A DNA stretch of 64,000 nucleotides from Oxalicibacterium solurbis (GCF_014635845.1 NZ_BMDP01000001.1:248001-312000), one strand, 5' to 3'; positions 1 through 9,646 are shown, counted from the first letter of the stretch. A program made the numbers and translations. Notes: a model not told the origin generated them from the letters alone.

Positions 1-1108
1 CGATCAGATCAGACAGATTCTGCTGGTACTGGATGTCCAGGCTGGAACCTTCGCTGTCCAGAGTATCGACTTCCTTCAAGCGCGAACCGATCGTGGAACG
101 GACTGCGGAAACGTTTTCCAATGTGTTGTCCAGATTGTTGTTCGCGGTGTTCAGCGCATTCGTCAGGCGTGCCTGGCCATCGGCATCAGTGGCCGGCTGC
201 TGCAAAGCGTTGATCAGGTTGGTGATCGTGGTGAAGACGCTTTCCGTCGTGCTCGGCTGCACGCTGAAGCTGTCTCCGTCGGCCGGCTCACCCTGGATAT
301 CGAAACGCACGCCGTCGAATTCAATCGGCTCGCCGCTGGTGTAGGGTTGATCCGTCAACACGGCGTTCGGCGGCACCACGGTGTTGTCCGTCACCGTGTA
401 GGTGGTGACATTGGTTGCCGGATCGACGGTGAAGTCGATCGAGTAATTGTGCTTCGTCAATTGCGACAGATCGGTGACAGAGCCGGTGCTGACGATGCCG
501 CTGCCGGTATTGCCAGCACCGGCGGCCGTCACGAAGCGGCCGTTGCCCGTCATGCCGCCTTCGAACACGGCGCTGCCGGAATCGCTGGAAGCGATCTGGC
601 GTGACGCGCCAATCTGCAGCAGGCGCTGGCCCTGGTCGCCGTTGTAGGTGGCGCCGGTTGGCGTTTTCGTGAACGGCTGGGTGTTGGTCTGATAGCCGGC
701 GAAAATGTAATTGCCGTTGCCGTCGCGCGTATTGGCGAAGCCCAGCATTTCATCCAGGCTGGTTTTCAGTTCGGCCAGATAGGTCTGGCGCTGATCGTCG
801 CTCAGCGAGCCATTGCCGGCACCGACCACCACGCTCTTCAGCGAAGTCAGCATGTCCCCGACGCTCTGCATCACGCTTTCTTCCTGCGACAGCGCATTCT
901 TCGCATTGGTGCGATTGGTCGCGAACTGGTCGTTCATCGAGATCGCCTGATTGACGCCCACTGCCGAAGCGGCGGCGATCGGATCATCCGCCGGCGTCAG
1001 CACGCGACGGTTGGTCGAGATCTGCTGCTGCGTCTTCATCATCTCGGCACGCAGCTCCGATATCCGGCTGGAACCCATCTCGAACATCATGTTGGTGCTG
1101 ATACGCAT
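1..1108 (-). CDS. flgL: Flagellar hook-filament junction protein FlgL (HAP3), 3' end cut by window edge
   Basis: FlgL forms, with FlgK, the adaptor between hook and filament outside the cell. About 369 residues are readable from the ATG at 1108; the C-terminus lies outside the window, so the gene is partial. The N-terminus MRISTNMMFEMG and the following Gln/Ser-rich coiled region, with the phrase TPADDPIAAASAVG, are typical of the flagellin/HAP3 N-terminal helical domain. The gene lies 24 bases after flgK on the same strand, as in most flg operons, and probably shares the sigma-28 promoter upstream of flgK. No frameshift is visible in the part seen. Confidence 0.95.
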   Translation of the reverse strand, partial: MRISTNMMFEMGSSRISELRAEMMKTQQQISTNRRVLTPADDPIAAASAVGVNQAISMNDQFATNRTNAKNALSQEESVMQSVGDMLTSLKSVVVGAGNGSLSDDQRQTYLAELKTSLDEMLGFANTRDGNGNYIFAGYQTNTQPFTKTPTGATYNGDQGQRLLQIGASRQIASSDSGSAVFEGGMTGNGRFVTAAGAGNTGSGIVSTGSVTDLSQLTKHNYSIDFTVDPATNVTTYTVTDNTVVPPNAVLTDQPYTSGEPIEFDGVRFDIQGEPADGDSFSVQPSTTESVFTTITNLINALQQPATDADGQARLTNALNTANNNLDNTLENVSAVRSTIGSRLKEVDTLDSEGSSLDIQYQQNLSDLI

Positions 1109-1132
1109 GGTGTCAATCCTCAATATTCAGTG

Positions 1133-3076
1133 TCAACGCAGCGAGATCAGGACGTCGAACATGTCGCTCGCCGCCTGCATCACCTTGCCCGATGCCTGGT
1201 AAGCCTGTTGGTAGCGCAGCAGATTGGTCGCTTCCTCGTCGAGGTTGACGCCCGACTGCGACTGCTGCGCATCCAGTATCTGTTTCAGCAGCGTCGCTTC
1301 GGCATCGCTGCTGGCTTTCATTTCGCCGGTCTTGTTGCCGACGAAGCTGACGAGCTGTGCATACGCGCTGTTGTAGCTGGCGGTGCCGCCCTGCAGCGCA
1401 TTCTTGGTCTGCAGTTCGCCCAATGCCAGCATGTTGCGGTTGTCGCCGTCGCCGTTGGTGTTGTTACTGATCGTGAAAGTGTCGCCGTTGGCGGGCGCAC
1501 CGTCGATCTGGACTTCGACACCGCCGAAGGAAATCGTCGCACCTTCCGTGAACGGTACCGGCGTGCCGGCCGGATAGACGGTCGGCGTGCCGTTGACCGT
1601 TACGGTCACGTCCATGCCTGCCGGGAAGCCGCTGAAAGTGCCTGCGGCGGAATCGTAGGTCAGAGTCGTCGGCAATGCTGCGGCGGTCGCCGCATCGAAA
1701 TCCGCATTGATGACGCCGGCGCTGATCGAACCGGTACCGGTATTGGTGGTCGGCGCCGTGGTACGGACAGGCACGGCTGCGGCGATATCCTTGACGTCGC
1801 TGATCAGCACCTTGAAATCCTGCGCGCCGCTCGCCGTCGGACGAATCAGGAATTCGTCGCCGGCGTCCATGTCGGTGCCGGTCGCCAGCGAGAAAGTCAC
1901 GCCGTCGATCTCTCCGGGGAAAGCCGGATCCGCGTAGACCACCGTGTTGTCCGGCAGGCGCGTGACGCGATAATCGGTGCCGTTGAAGGTCAGGCGATAG
2001 TCGTTGGTCGTCAGCGCATCGACGTTGGTGATGGTGGCGCTGATTTCGGCATCGCCATTGTTTGCCGTGCTGCCGCTGACCAGCGGCTGCCCGACGTTGA
2101 AGAAATCGCCACCGAGCTCACCGTTCTGGTCCTGGCCAAGACGATGCTGCGCATTGAAGGTCGATGCCAGGCCGATTGCGATGCGGCCCAGCGAATTCTG
2201 GATCTGGTCCAGCGTCTCGCTGCGATAGGTGAACAGTCCACCCAGATTGCCGCCGGCCAGCGCGCTTTCCGAAATGATGCTGCTGGTGCCGCTGGCCGAG
2301 GTGTAGGAAACTTCCAGACGGTTCGCATCGGTCGGCGACTGCACTGCCGCCAGTTGCATCGCCTGATTGCCGATCACCAGCGTCTGGCCATTGCCGATGG
2401 AAACCGTATAGCCGTTGTCCTGCTTGGAAACCGTTACCTTGACCTGCTTGGCCAGTTCGCCAACGATGTAGTCGCGCTGATCCAGCAGATCGTTCGGCGG
2501 CTGGCCGGTGCTGCCTGCCTTCAGGATCGCTTCGTTCAATTTGGCGATCTGCTGCGCATAGGAATTGATGCTGGTGACCGCGCCTTCGATTTCGCTGTTG
2601 ACGCCATCCTGCATGCTGCGGAATTGCGCATCCAGGCTCTGGAAACGCGCCGCCATCGTCTGCGCGCCCGACAGCATCGATTGGCGCGATGCCACCTGCC
2701 CCGGATTGGCGACCAGATCCTGCACACCGGCAAAGAAGCTGTCGAGCACGGGCGCCAGACCCGCGGTCGGATCGGCGATCATGTTGTTGACCTTGTTGAT
2801 CTGCGCATAATAGGTCGACAACTGGCTGGCCGTCGCGGTGCCGCTGACGGCTTGCGCGCCGAGGAATTCGTTGTAGATACGCTGGATCGTCTGTACCTGC
2901 ACGCCATTGCCGATGAAGCCGATGCCACCGAGATTCTGGCCGTCCATCGATGCCTGGATCACCTGCTGCCGGTTGTAGCCGGGCGTCGCCTGATTGGCGA
3001 TGTTGTGACCGGTCGTGGCAATACCTGCCTGGGCTGCGGCAAGTCCACTCTGGGCGATGCTGAAGATATTGGCCAT
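1133..3076 (-). CDS. flgK: Flagellar hook-associated protein FlgK (HAP1)
   Basis: FlgK is the first hook-filament junction protein, exported through the flagellar type III system. The 647-residue product starts MANIFSIAQSGLAAAQAGI, has the rod/hook N-terminal motif with HNIANQATPGYNRQ, and ends with a helical segment (LLRYQQAYQASGKVMQAAS) shared by HAP1 proteins; the middle is the variable exposed part. Length is somewhat above the roughly 550 residues of enteric FlgK. It is followed by flgL and preceded by a 146-base gap carrying a sigma-28-like promoter (3104-3130), so flgKL can be transcribed as a late unit independently of flgB-flgJ. Confidence 0.97.
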   Translation of the reverse strand: MANIFSIAQSGLAAAQAGIATTGHNIANQATPGYNRQQVIQASMDGQNLGGIGFIGNGVQVQTIQRIYNEFLGAQAVSGTATASQLSTYYAQINKVNNMIADPTAGLAPVLDSFFAGVQDLVANPGQVASRQSMLSGAQTMAARFQSLDAQFRSMQDGVNSEIEGAVTSINSYAQQIAKLNEAILKAGSTGQPPNDLLDQRDYIVGELAKQVKVTVSKQDNGYTVSIGNGQTLVIGNQAMQLAAVQSPTDANRLEVSYTSASGTSSIISESALAGGNLGGLFTYRSETLDQIQNSLGRIAIGLASTFNAQHRLGQDQNGELGGDFFNVGQPLVSGSTANNGDAEISATITNVDALTTNDYRLTFNGTDYRVTRLPDNTVVYADPAFPGEIDGVTFSLATGTDMDAGDEFLIRPTASGAQDFKVLISDVKDIAAAVPVRTTAPTTNTGTGSISAGVINADFDAATAAALPTTLTYDSAAGTFSGFPAGMDVTVTVNGTPTVYPAGTPVPFTEGATISFGGVEVQIDGAPANGDTFTISNNTNGDGDNRNMLALGELQTKNALQGGTASYNSAYAQLVSFVGNKTGEMKASSDAEATLLKQILDAQQSQSGVNLDEEATNLLRYQQAYQASGKVMQAASDMFDVLISLR

Positions 3077-3103
3077 GATCTATTCGTTAACCCTATGTTG
3101 GCG

Positions 3104-3130
3104 TGTACGGCACATCGATGGAAAACTTGA
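3104..3130 (-). promoter_or_regulatory. Sigma-28 (FliA)-type promoter for flgKL
   Basis: Read on the minus strand the sequence is TCAAGTTT, 11 bases, GCCGTACA. The enteric sigma-28 consensus is TAAAGTTT-N11-GCCGATAA, so the -35 element matches 7 of 8, the spacer is exact and the -10 element matches 6 of 8. It ends 28 bases before the flgK start codon. In enteric bacteria flgKL also has its own late promoter. The site is seen in the sequence; its activity is inferred. Confidence 0.75.
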
Positions 3131-3151
3131 GCCGGCTTGAACCGCAATTCA

Positions 3152-3182
3152 TGCCGAAATTGCAATGGCTGCAACTTCGGCA
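3152..3182. repeat. Inverted repeat between flgJ and flgK
   Basis: TGCCGAA at 3152-3158 and TTCGGCA at 3176-3182 pair, and inside them TGCA (3161-3164) and TGCA (3170-3173) pair again, separated by two-base mismatches. It lies 41 bases downstream of the flgJ stop codon and before the flgK promoter. There is no run of T after it on the minus strand, so it is at best a weak terminator or an mRNA 3'-end-stabilising hairpin. Confidence 0.4.
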
Positions 3183-3222
3183 ATTGCATTAACTGCTATG
3201 TGATGCCGGCGCAATCGATGTG

Positions 3223-4158
3223 TCAGACGGAGAGCTTGTTGTTGATGATGTTGGTCAGTTTTGCCGCATAGTTCGGATCGGTCGCGTAGCCGGCGCGCTG
3301 CAGGCCCTGCGCGAAACCGTGCACGTCGGTCGCATTGGCCAGGACTTTCTCGTAGCGCGGATTGCTGCGCAGCAGGTTCGCGTAATCACGGAACGAATCG
3401 GCATACGAATCGTAGGCGCGGAATTTCTCGACGCGCTTCTGCGGTACGCCGTTCACATATTCGGTGGTGACCGCATCCACGGTCTTGCCCTTCCAGTTGG
3501 CGCTCGCCTTGATGCCGAACAGATTGTGGCTGCTGCTGCCGTCGGCCATCTTCATCACGTGCTTGCCCCAGCCGCTTTCCAGCGCGGCCTGCCCCAGCAT
3601 GAATTTCGCCGGAATGCCGGTAGTCCGGCTGGCGGCTTGTGCATGCGGCATCAATGCATTCTGGAAAGCCTGCACGTGCGCCGGCCTGGATGCATCGCCT
3701 GCGTCGCCGACATCGTTTGTCGCCTCTGTTTGTGCAGTGCGCACCGCGCGTGGCGACAGCGAGCGCAGCAGTTCGTTATTCATGCTGGTGCGCAAATCCT
3801 GCGGCTGACCGTCGCCATTTGCCGCCGCGGCATCGTCCTGCACCGCATTGCCCGGCAGGTTCGACAACTGACGGATCAGCACATCGGCCAGGCCGATGCC
3901 GCGGCTTGCCATGTTCTGGCTCAACTGCTGATCCAGCATCGACTGATACATCTTGGTCTGCTGCGTATCGAACATGCCATCCTGCGGCGTGGCTTCGCGC
4001 ATGCTCTTCATCATCATGTTCACGAACAGCGCTTCGAACTGCTTGGCGGTCGCCTTCAGCGCTTCCGGCGAATTTTTCCGCGCAGCGATCTTCAGCGATT
4101 CGATGCTGTTGGCATCGATCGCCAGATTGTTCGCGCTGTCGATGGGCGATGTGCTCAT
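3223..4158 (-). CDS. flgJ: Flagellar rod assembly protein / peptidoglycan hydrolase FlgJ
   Basis: FlgJ is a two-domain periplasmic protein: the N-terminal half acts as rod cap and the C-terminal half digests peptidoglycan so that the rod can cross the wall. The 311-residue product has the rod-binding part at about residues 30-110 (with QFEALFVNMMMKSMREATP) and a glucosaminidase/muramidase domain from about residue 170 (GQAALESGWGKH, then HNLFGIKAS). The glutamate in ALESGWG corresponds to the expected catalytic acid. This is the fused form found in beta- and gammaproteobacteria. flgI lies 13 bases upstream on the same strand. Confidence 0.96.
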   Translation of the reverse strand: MSTSPIDSANNLAIDANSIESLKIAARKNSPEALKATAKQFEALFVNMMMKSMREATPQDGMFDTQQTKMYQSMLDQQLSQNMASRGIGLADVLIRQLSNLPGNAVQDDAAAANGDGQPQDLRTSMNNELLRSLSPRAVRTAQTEATNDVGDAGDASRPAHVQAFQNALMPHAQAASRTTGIPAKFMLGQAALESGWGKHVMKMADGSSSHNLFGIKASANWKGKTVDAVTTEYVNGVPQKRVEKFRAYDSYADSFRDYANLLRSNPRYEKVLANATDVHGFAQGLQRAGYATDPNYAAKLTNIINNKLSV

Positions 4159-4171
4159 GCGGCTATCGTCT

Positions 4172-5305
4172 TTAGATGATTTCCAATTCGGCGCGCAGCG
4201 AACCCGCTGCCTTCATCGCCTGCAGGATCGCCAGCAGATCCTGCGGTGTGGCGCCGATCGAATTCAATGCCTTGACCACGTCGGCCAGCGAAGCGGAATT
4301 CTTCAGCAGGATGACCTTGCCCGGATCCTTGTTGATCTCGATCTGCGATTGCTGCGCCACCACGGTCTGGCCACCGGAGAACGGTGCCGGCTGGCTGATG
4401 ACCGGTTGCGTATTGATCGTCACCGACAGGTTGCCGTGCGATACCGCGCAGGTATCCAGCGTCACGTTCTGGTTCATCACAACCGAGCCCGTGCGCGCAT
4501 TCATGATCACCTTGGCGCCGACCGGGGCCGGCGTGACATCAATGCTTTGCAGCGAACCGAGGAAGCTGACGCGCGCATCGCTGTCGAGCGGCGCGCGTAC
4601 CTGGATCACGCGGCCGTTCTTCGCCGCCGCCGTCTGCGGGCCAAAGCGCTTGTTGACCGCATCGACGACACGGCTGGCGGTGGAGAAATCGGTATCCCTT
4701 AGCTCCAGCGTGATCATGTCGCCCTGCGCCAGCGCGCTGGGCACCGAACGCTCGACGGTGGCGCCGGCCGAAATCCGGCCCACGCTCAGATGATTGATCT
4801 GCGCCTTGCTGCCGTTGGCCGATGCGCCCGCGCCGCCGACCACGACGTTGCCTTGCGCCATGCCGTAGATCTGGCCGTCTGCACCCTTCAGCGGCGTCAT
4901 CAGTAGCGTGCCGCCGCGCAGGCTCTTCGCATTACCCATCGACGATACGGTAACGTCGAGCGTCTGCCCCGGCTGTGCGAATGCGGGCAGCGAAGCCGTA
5001 ACCATCACTGCAGCAACGTTCTTCAACTGCAAGTTGTTGGTCTGTGGCAGGTTGATGCCCATTTGCTGCAGCATGCTGGCGACGCTCTGCACGGTGAACG
5101 GCGTCTGCGTCGTCTGGTCGCCGCTGCCGTCCAGGCCGACCACGAGGCCGTAGCCGATCAACTGGTTTTCCCGCACGCCCTGCACGCTGGCGAGGTCCTT
5201 CAGGCGTTCCGCGTGCGACGCGAACGGTAGCAGTACGCAGACTGCACAGGCGATGGCCTGCAGCATTTTCCTGAAAGACGGACGGGTCGAATGCTTGTTG
5301 TTCAT
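4172..5305 (-). CDS. flgI: Flagellar P-ring protein FlgI
   Basis: FlgI builds the P ring around the rod in the peptidoglycan layer. The 377-residue product has an N-terminal secretion signal (basic start, then AIACAVCVLLPFASHA, about 32 residues) followed by ERLKDLASVQGVRENQLIGY, the hallmark start of mature FlgI, and ends in ALNSIGATPQDLLAILQAMK, also family-typical. Length is close to the usual 365-375. It sits between flgH (40 bases upstream) and flgJ. P-ring assembly needs the chaperone FlgA, which is encoded divergently in this window. Confidence 0.97.
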   Translation of the reverse strand: MNNKHSTRPSFRKMLQAIACAVCVLLPFASHAERLKDLASVQGVRENQLIGYGLVVGLDGSGDQTTQTPFTVQSVASMLQQMGINLPQTNNLQLKNVAAVMVTASLPAFAQPGQTLDVTVSSMGNAKSLRGGTLLMTPLKGADGQIYGMAQGNVVVGGAGASANGSKAQINHLSVGRISAGATVERSVPSALAQGDMITLELRDTDFSTASRVVDAVNKRFGPQTAAAKNGRVIQVRAPLDSDARVSFLGSLQSIDVTPAPVGAKVIMNARTGSVVMNQNVTLDTCAVSHGNLSVTINTQPVISQPAPFSGGQTVVAQQSQIEINKDPGKVILLKNSASLADVVKALNSIGATPQDLLAILQAMKAAGSLRAELEII

Positions 5306-5345
5306 GATGTTTCCTTGCTCATTTCCTTGCCATTTCGCTCAGCCA

Positions 5346-6014
5346 TTACAGCGGCACCACGCTGAGGAAGAAGCGAGCCAGCATCGACATGACTTCCGCG
5401 CCGTCGATATGGCTGCTGCTGCGGTATTCGATCTTCGCATCGGCCACCTGCTGCGACGACACGATGTTGCCGGCGGCGACCGTAGCCGGATCGACAACAC
5501 CGGAGAAGCGGATGAATTCCGCACTCTTGTCCAGCGCCACCTGCTTCTCGCCGGCGACGACCAGATTGCCGTTCGGCAGCACGTCGATCACCGTCACGCT
5601 CAGCGTGCTGATGAAGTTGTTGCTGGAAGTGACGGCGCCCTTGTCGGCATACTGCGATGACGTCGAAGCGCTGGCGCTCAGATTGTTGGTAAAGCCAGGG
5701 AAGATGCCGAACAGGCTGGGCGCCGCCATGGCAACTCCGCCGGTCTTGCTGGCCGAGCTGCCTGCGGCCTTGCCTGCCGAACTTTTCTCGTTGATGACGA
5801 TGGTGATCGTGTCGCCGATCAGGCGCGCGCGCTTGTCTTCGAAAATCGGACGATAGGAGGAGTTCTGGAAGATCGCGCCATTGCCCGACGGCATAGCCGC
5901 ATAGTTGGTCGGCCGCGCCGTCAGCGGCGTCTGCACGATGGTACTCGGCGGCTGGCTTGCGCAGCCTGCCAGCAGGCCTGCTGCCACGATCATTGCCGTC
6001 AGGGTGGTTTTCAT
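5346..6014 (-). CDS. flgH: Flagellar L-ring lipoprotein FlgH
   Basis: FlgH forms the L ring in the outer membrane. The 222-residue product begins with a lipoprotein signal whose lipobox LLAGC places the lipidated cysteine at residue 18. The region SYRPIFEDKRARLIGDTITI and the segment LPNGNLVVAGEKQVALDKSAEFIRFSG (quoted here only as landmarks from about residues 55 and 150) are diagnostic of the family. The C-terminus ARFFLSVVPL is also characteristic. Lies between flgG and flgI. Confidence 0.96.
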   Translation of the reverse strand: MKTTLTAMIVAAGLLAGCASQPPSTIVQTPLTARPTNYAAMPSGNGAIFQNSSYRPIFEDKRARLIGDTITIVINEKSSAGKAAGSSASKTGGVAMAAPSLFGIFPGFTNNLSASASTSSQYADKGAVTSSNNFISTLSVTVIDVLPNGNLVVAGEKQVALDKSAEFIRFSGVVDPATVAAGNIVSSQQVADAKIEYRSSSHIDGAEVMSMLARFFLSVVPL

Positions 6015-6053
6015 CGGATGTTTCCTTGTGTAGTGCGCTTGTTACGGTGGTGA

Positions 6054-6836
6054 TTACATCTGCGTCAGACGCTGCAGCATCTGATCGGAGGTGGTGATCG
6101 CCTTGCTGTTCATTTCGTAGGCGCGCTGCGTCTGGATCATGTTGACCAGTTCTTCGACGACGTTCACGTTCGACGTTTCGAGGTAGTTCTGCTTCAGCGT
6201 GCCGGAGCCGTTGCTGCCCGGCGTGTTGGTGACCGGTGCGCCGGACGCGGTGGTTTCCATGTACAGATTGTCGCCGCGGCTTTCCAGACCACCCGGATTG
6301 ATGAAGGTCGACAACTGGATCGAACCGACCTGCACGCTCAGTGGATTACCCGCCGTCGTCACGCTGACGATGCCGTCGGGCGAGATCGTCATGCTGGTCG
6401 CATCCGGTGGAATGGTGATCGCCGGATCGATCGGGAAACCGCTGGCATTCGTCAGCTGGCCCTGGTCATTGGTCTTGAATGTGCCGTCGCGCGTGTAGGC
6501 AGTCGTGCCGTCCGGCATCAGCACCTGGAAGAAACCGTCGCCGTCGATTGCGACGTTGCGCGCATCGTCGGTCTTCTGCATGTTGCCCTGTGTGTGGATG
6601 CGCTCGGTTGCCACCAGTTGGGTACCGGTACCCAGCTGCAGGCCGGTCGGCAATTGCGTCTGCTGCGACGATGCGCCGCCTGGCTGGCGGATCGTCTGAT
6701 ACAGCAGGTCCTGGAATACTGCGCGCGAGCTCTTGAAGCCGGTCGTGCTGACGTTCGCCAGATTGTTGGAAATGACGTCCATCTGCGTCTGCTGCGCATC
6801 CAGGCCGGTCTTGGAAATCCATAGTGAGCGAATCAT
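6054..6836 (-). CDS. flgG: Flagellar distal rod protein FlgG
   Basis: FlgG makes the distal rod. The 260-residue product is the family's usual length. It has the N-terminal rod motif with [17 protein letters not shown] at about residues 23-39, the central phrase [20 protein letters not shown], and the C-terminal motif [19 protein letters not shown] that forms the helical bundle of the rod. It is followed by flgH and preceded by flgF, the conserved gene order. Confidence 0.97.
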   Translation of the reverse strand: MIRSLWISKTGLDAQQTQMDVISNNLANVSTTGFKSSRAVFQDLLYQTIRQPGGASSQQTQLPTGLQLGTGTQLVATERIHTQGNMQKTDDARNVAIDGDGFFQVLMPDGTTAYTRDGTFKTNDQGQLTNASGFPIDPAITIPPDATSMTISPDGIVSVTTAGNPLSVQVGSIQLSTFINPGGLESRGDNLYMETTASGAPVTNTPGSNGSGTLKQNYLETSNVNVVEELVNMIQTQRAYEMNSKAITTSDQMLQRLTQM

Positions 6837-6905
6837 GTTCTTCTCCGGTATGCCGGCTTGGCGCCGACGATTCCTTCATTCATCTTCATTCTGCTACCGC
6901 AGCCG

Positions 6906-7646
6906 TCAACCCAATGACAGCAATTCAGTGGCTTTTGCCGCGTTGCTCTCGGCATTCTTCAGCATGCTCATGTTCATCTCGAACTGGCGCGCCAGCGCGA
7001 TCATGCTGACCATGGCATCGACGACATTGACGTTGCTGCCTTCCAGCGCACCGCTGATGACGCGCACGTTGGCATCGGCTTCCTGCGGCTCACCATCCTT
7101 GGTGGTGAACAGGCTGTCGTTGCCGCGCACCAGATTGGCTTCTTCGGGATTGACCAATTTCAGGCGTGCCAGATCGATGGTCGCGCCCGGATTGGGGCCG
7201 GCATCCACCTGCGAGATCGTACCGTCGGGTGCGATCGTGATCTTCACGTCCGGCGGAATCGTGATCGGGCCGCTATCGCTCAGCACGTTGAGGCCGCTGG
7301 CGGTCTGCAGCACGCCGTTTTCGTTGATCTTCAGGCTGCCGGCACGCGTATAGGCTTCGCTGCCGTCGGCTTTTTCCACTGCCAGCCAGCCCGGACCTTC
7401 GACCGCGACGTCGAGCGTGCGGCCGGTCTGCTGGATCGTGCCGGAGCGAAAATCGCTGCCGACCGTCGAATCGACGACGAAGGCACGCGTCGGCAAGCCG
7501 GGGCCGACGACGGGCACCGCGCGGAAGGTATCGAACTGCGCGCGAAAGCCGCTGGTCGATACGTTGGCAAGATTGTGCGACGTGGTGGCCTGCTGCTCCA
7601 TGATCTGCTTGGCCCCGGTCATCGCGGTATAGATCAGACGATCCAT
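6906..7646 (-). CDS. flgF: Flagellar proximal rod protein FlgF
   Basis: FlgF is a proximal rod subunit. The 246-residue product (enteric FlgF is about 250) starts MDRLIYTAMTGAKQIMEQQ and has HNLANVSTSGFRAQ near the N-terminus, then VEGPGWLAVEKADGSEAYTR, and the C-terminal motif ALARQFEMNMSMLKNAE. It lies directly between flgE and flgG. The 69-base gap to flgG shows no promoter that I can recognise. Confidence 0.96.
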   Translation of the reverse strand: MDRLIYTAMTGAKQIMEQQATTSHNLANVSTSGFRAQFDTFRAVPVVGPGLPTRAFVVDSTVGSDFRSGTIQQTGRTLDVAVEGPGWLAVEKADGSEAYTRAGSLKINENGVLQTASGLNVLSDSGPITIPPDVKITIAPDGTISQVDAGPNPGATIDLARLKLVNPEEANLVRGNDSLFTTKDGEPQEADANVRVISGALEGSNVNVVDAMVSMIALARQFEMNMSMLKNAESNAAKATELLSLG

Positions 7647-7705
7647 GTCGTTCTCCCGATGCGCCTGCGCTGGTTAAAGCGCAGACGACTTTCCGTACTT
7701 CTCTA

Positions 7706-8944
7706 TCAGCGCAGATTGACCAGCGTCTGCATGATCTGGTCCTGCGTCTTGATCGTCTGCGCGTTGGCTTGATAGTTGCGCTGCGCGGTGATCATGTTGA
7801 CCAGTTCTTCGGTCAGGTCCACGTTCGATTCCTCGATGCGCGACGACTGCACCGAACCCAGGCCGCTGCTGCCCGGCGTGCTGGTCATCGGCACACCGGA
7901 GTCGGCAGTTTCCGCCCACTGGTTGTCGCCGAGATTCTGCAGTCCGTTCGGATTGGCGAAGTTGGACAGGATGACCTGGCCCAGTGCCTGAACCTGGCCG
8001 TTCGTGTAACGGCCGACGATCATGCCGCCGTCGCCGACGCTGAAATCGACCAGCATGCCGGAGGCATAACCGTTCGGCAGCTGCTTGGACAAGGCGAATT
8101 CGCCTGCCAGCTGCTGCGTGCCGGTCGGATTCAGCGTGACGTTGAACGGCGTGGTCGCACCGGTCGTCACGTCCAGCGGAATCGTCATCGGATCGGGCGT
8201 GGTGCCGGTCAGCGCGCCGCCGTTGCCGCTGAATGTCATCGTGCCGATCAGGCCTTGCGGTGTGGAACCGGTATCGACCGCCGCGTCGTCGTTGGTGGCA
8301 TAGACGCTCCACTGGTTCGGGCCGGTCTTCACGTAGAAGGTTTTCAGCTGATGCGTATTGCCGAGGCTGTCATACACCGGTGCGGTGGTTGCATGCGTAT
8401 AGGTATTCGGATCGGTCGGATCGAAGTCGGCCGGATCCAGCGCGTCTTCGCGCGAATCCAGTTTCACCTGCAGATCGTAGGTATCGGTCGCGCGCGGCGC
8501 CATGTCGCCCTTGTTGATGACGATATCGGTCGGCGTACCGGTCTGGATCACGCCGTTGGCATCGGCCAGAAAGCCGGTCAGGCGCGCGCCCGATGCGCTG
8601 ATGATGTAGCCTTCCTTGGTCGGCAGGAACTGACCGTTGCGCGTGTAGCTGATCGCCCCGTTGTTGTTCAGACGGAAGAAGCCGTTGCCGTTGATCGCCA
8701 TGTCGAGCGGATTGTCGGAGGCGGTGACGTTACCCTGGCTGAACAGCTGCGCGACGCGCGAGACCTGCGTGCCGATGCCGATCTGCGATGCGCCCGAACC
8801 CAGCAACGTGCTGGCGTAGATATCCGAGAACTGCACCTGCGACTGCTTGAAACCGACGGTGGCAGCATTGGCGACGTTGTTGCCAATTGCTTCCAGGCTC
8901 TTGGATGCGGCGTCCAGTCCGCTCAAACCTTGTTGAAAACTCAT
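7706..8944 (-). CDS. flgE: Flagellar hook protein FlgE
   Basis: FlgE polymerises into the external hook that joins rod and filament. The 412-residue product has the shared rod/hook N-terminus (MSFQQGLSGLDAASKSLEA, then NNVANAATVGFKQSQ), the D1-type phrase MAINGNGFFRLNNNGAISYT, a variable middle part, and the C-terminus TAQRNYQANAQTIKTQDQIM. The size fits hook proteins of about 400 residues. flgD, encoding the hook cap, is 30 bases upstream. Confidence 0.97.
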   Translation of the reverse strand: MSFQQGLSGLDAASKSLEAIGNNVANAATVGFKQSQVQFSDIYASTLLGSGASQIGIGTQVSRVAQLFSQGNVTASDNPLDMAINGNGFFRLNNNGAISYTRNGQFLPTKEGYIISASGARLTGFLADANGVIQTGTPTDIVINKGDMAPRATDTYDLQVKLDSREDALDPADFDPTDPNTYTHATTAPVYDSLGNTHQLKTFYVKTGPNQWSVYATNDDAAVDTGSTPQGLIGTMTFSGNGGALTGTTPDPMTIPLDVTTGATTPFNVTLNPTGTQQLAGEFALSKQLPNGYASGMLVDFSVGDGGMIVGRYTNGQVQALGQVILSNFANPNGLQNLGDNQWAETADSGVPMTSTPGSSGLGSVQSSRIEESNVDLTEELVNMITAQRNYQANAQTIKTQDQIMQTLVNLR

Positions 8945-8974
8945 GTTGTTTCTCCCGGGTTAGCTGCCGTTGAA

Positions 8975-9646
8975 TTAAAGAATCTGATGGATATCGGAAT
9001 AATCGAGCGCGCCGAGTCCCGGCACGTTGATCTTCATGCCGTCCGAACCCATGCTGACCGTCGTCACCATGCCGAACTGCAGTTCTTCCACACTGACGTT
9101 GTTGCCGTTCAGGCTGGCCTGTACTTCGAACGTATAGTTGCCATCGGGCGCATCGCTGCCGTCGGCCATCTTGCCGTCCCACAGCAGCGGGATCGATCCG
9201 GCTTTTTGCGCGCCGAGATCCAGCGTCTGCACGACATTGCCGGATTCATCCTTGATGGTCAGCGTGGCACTGTCGACATCCTGCGGGAAATTCGCTCCCA
9301 GCAGCGCCTGCCCTTCGGACAGCGCCATCTTGTCGCCCGATGCCAGCACGCCATGGCCGATCAGCGATGCCGCCTGCATCGACTGGCCGGACTGGAACGT
9401 ACCGATCAGCGATTGCAGCGTCGTGTTGACCTTGTCGATACCGGTCACCGTCGACAGCTGCGCCAGCTGGCTCGTCATCTGCGAATTGTCCATCGGGTTC
9501 AGCGGATCCTGGTTCTGCATCTGCGTGAGCAGCAGCGTCATGAAGCGATCCTGGATGTCTTCCACATCCGACTTGCTTCCCGACGTCTTCGGGCTCATTG
9601 CATCGACCCAGGACGGTGCCGTCGTATCGTTGGTCACTGCACTCAT
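8975..9646 (-). CDS. flgD: Hook-capping (hook assembly) protein FlgD
   Basis: FlgD is the scaffold at the tip of the growing hook and is not part of the finished structure. The 223-residue product has the conserved N-terminal region around FMTLLLTQMQNQDPLNPMDN and QMTSQLAQLSTVTGID at about residues 35-75. The C-terminal part with VVQTLDLGAQKAGSIPLLWD and GNYTFEVQA fits the FlgD Ig-like/Tudor region. It sits between flgC (18 bases) and flgE (30 bases). Confidence 0.95.
   Translation of the reverse strand: MSAVTNDTTAPSWVDAMSPKTSGSKSDVEDIQDRFMTLLLTQMQNQDPLNPMDNSQMTSQLAQLSTVTGIDKVNTTLQSLIGTFQSGQSMQAASLIGHGVLASGDKMALSEGQALLGANFPQDVDSATLTIKDESGNVVQTLDLGAQKAGSIPLLWDGKMADGSDAPDGNYTFEVQASLNGNNVSVEELQFGMVTTVSMGSDGMKINVPGLGALDYSDIHQIL

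Noticed and set aside
1130-3130. Long open frame on the plus strand antisense to flgK
   Set aside because: It mirrors the flgK reading frame; Arg/His-rich composition and no family features. High GC produces such long antisense frames.
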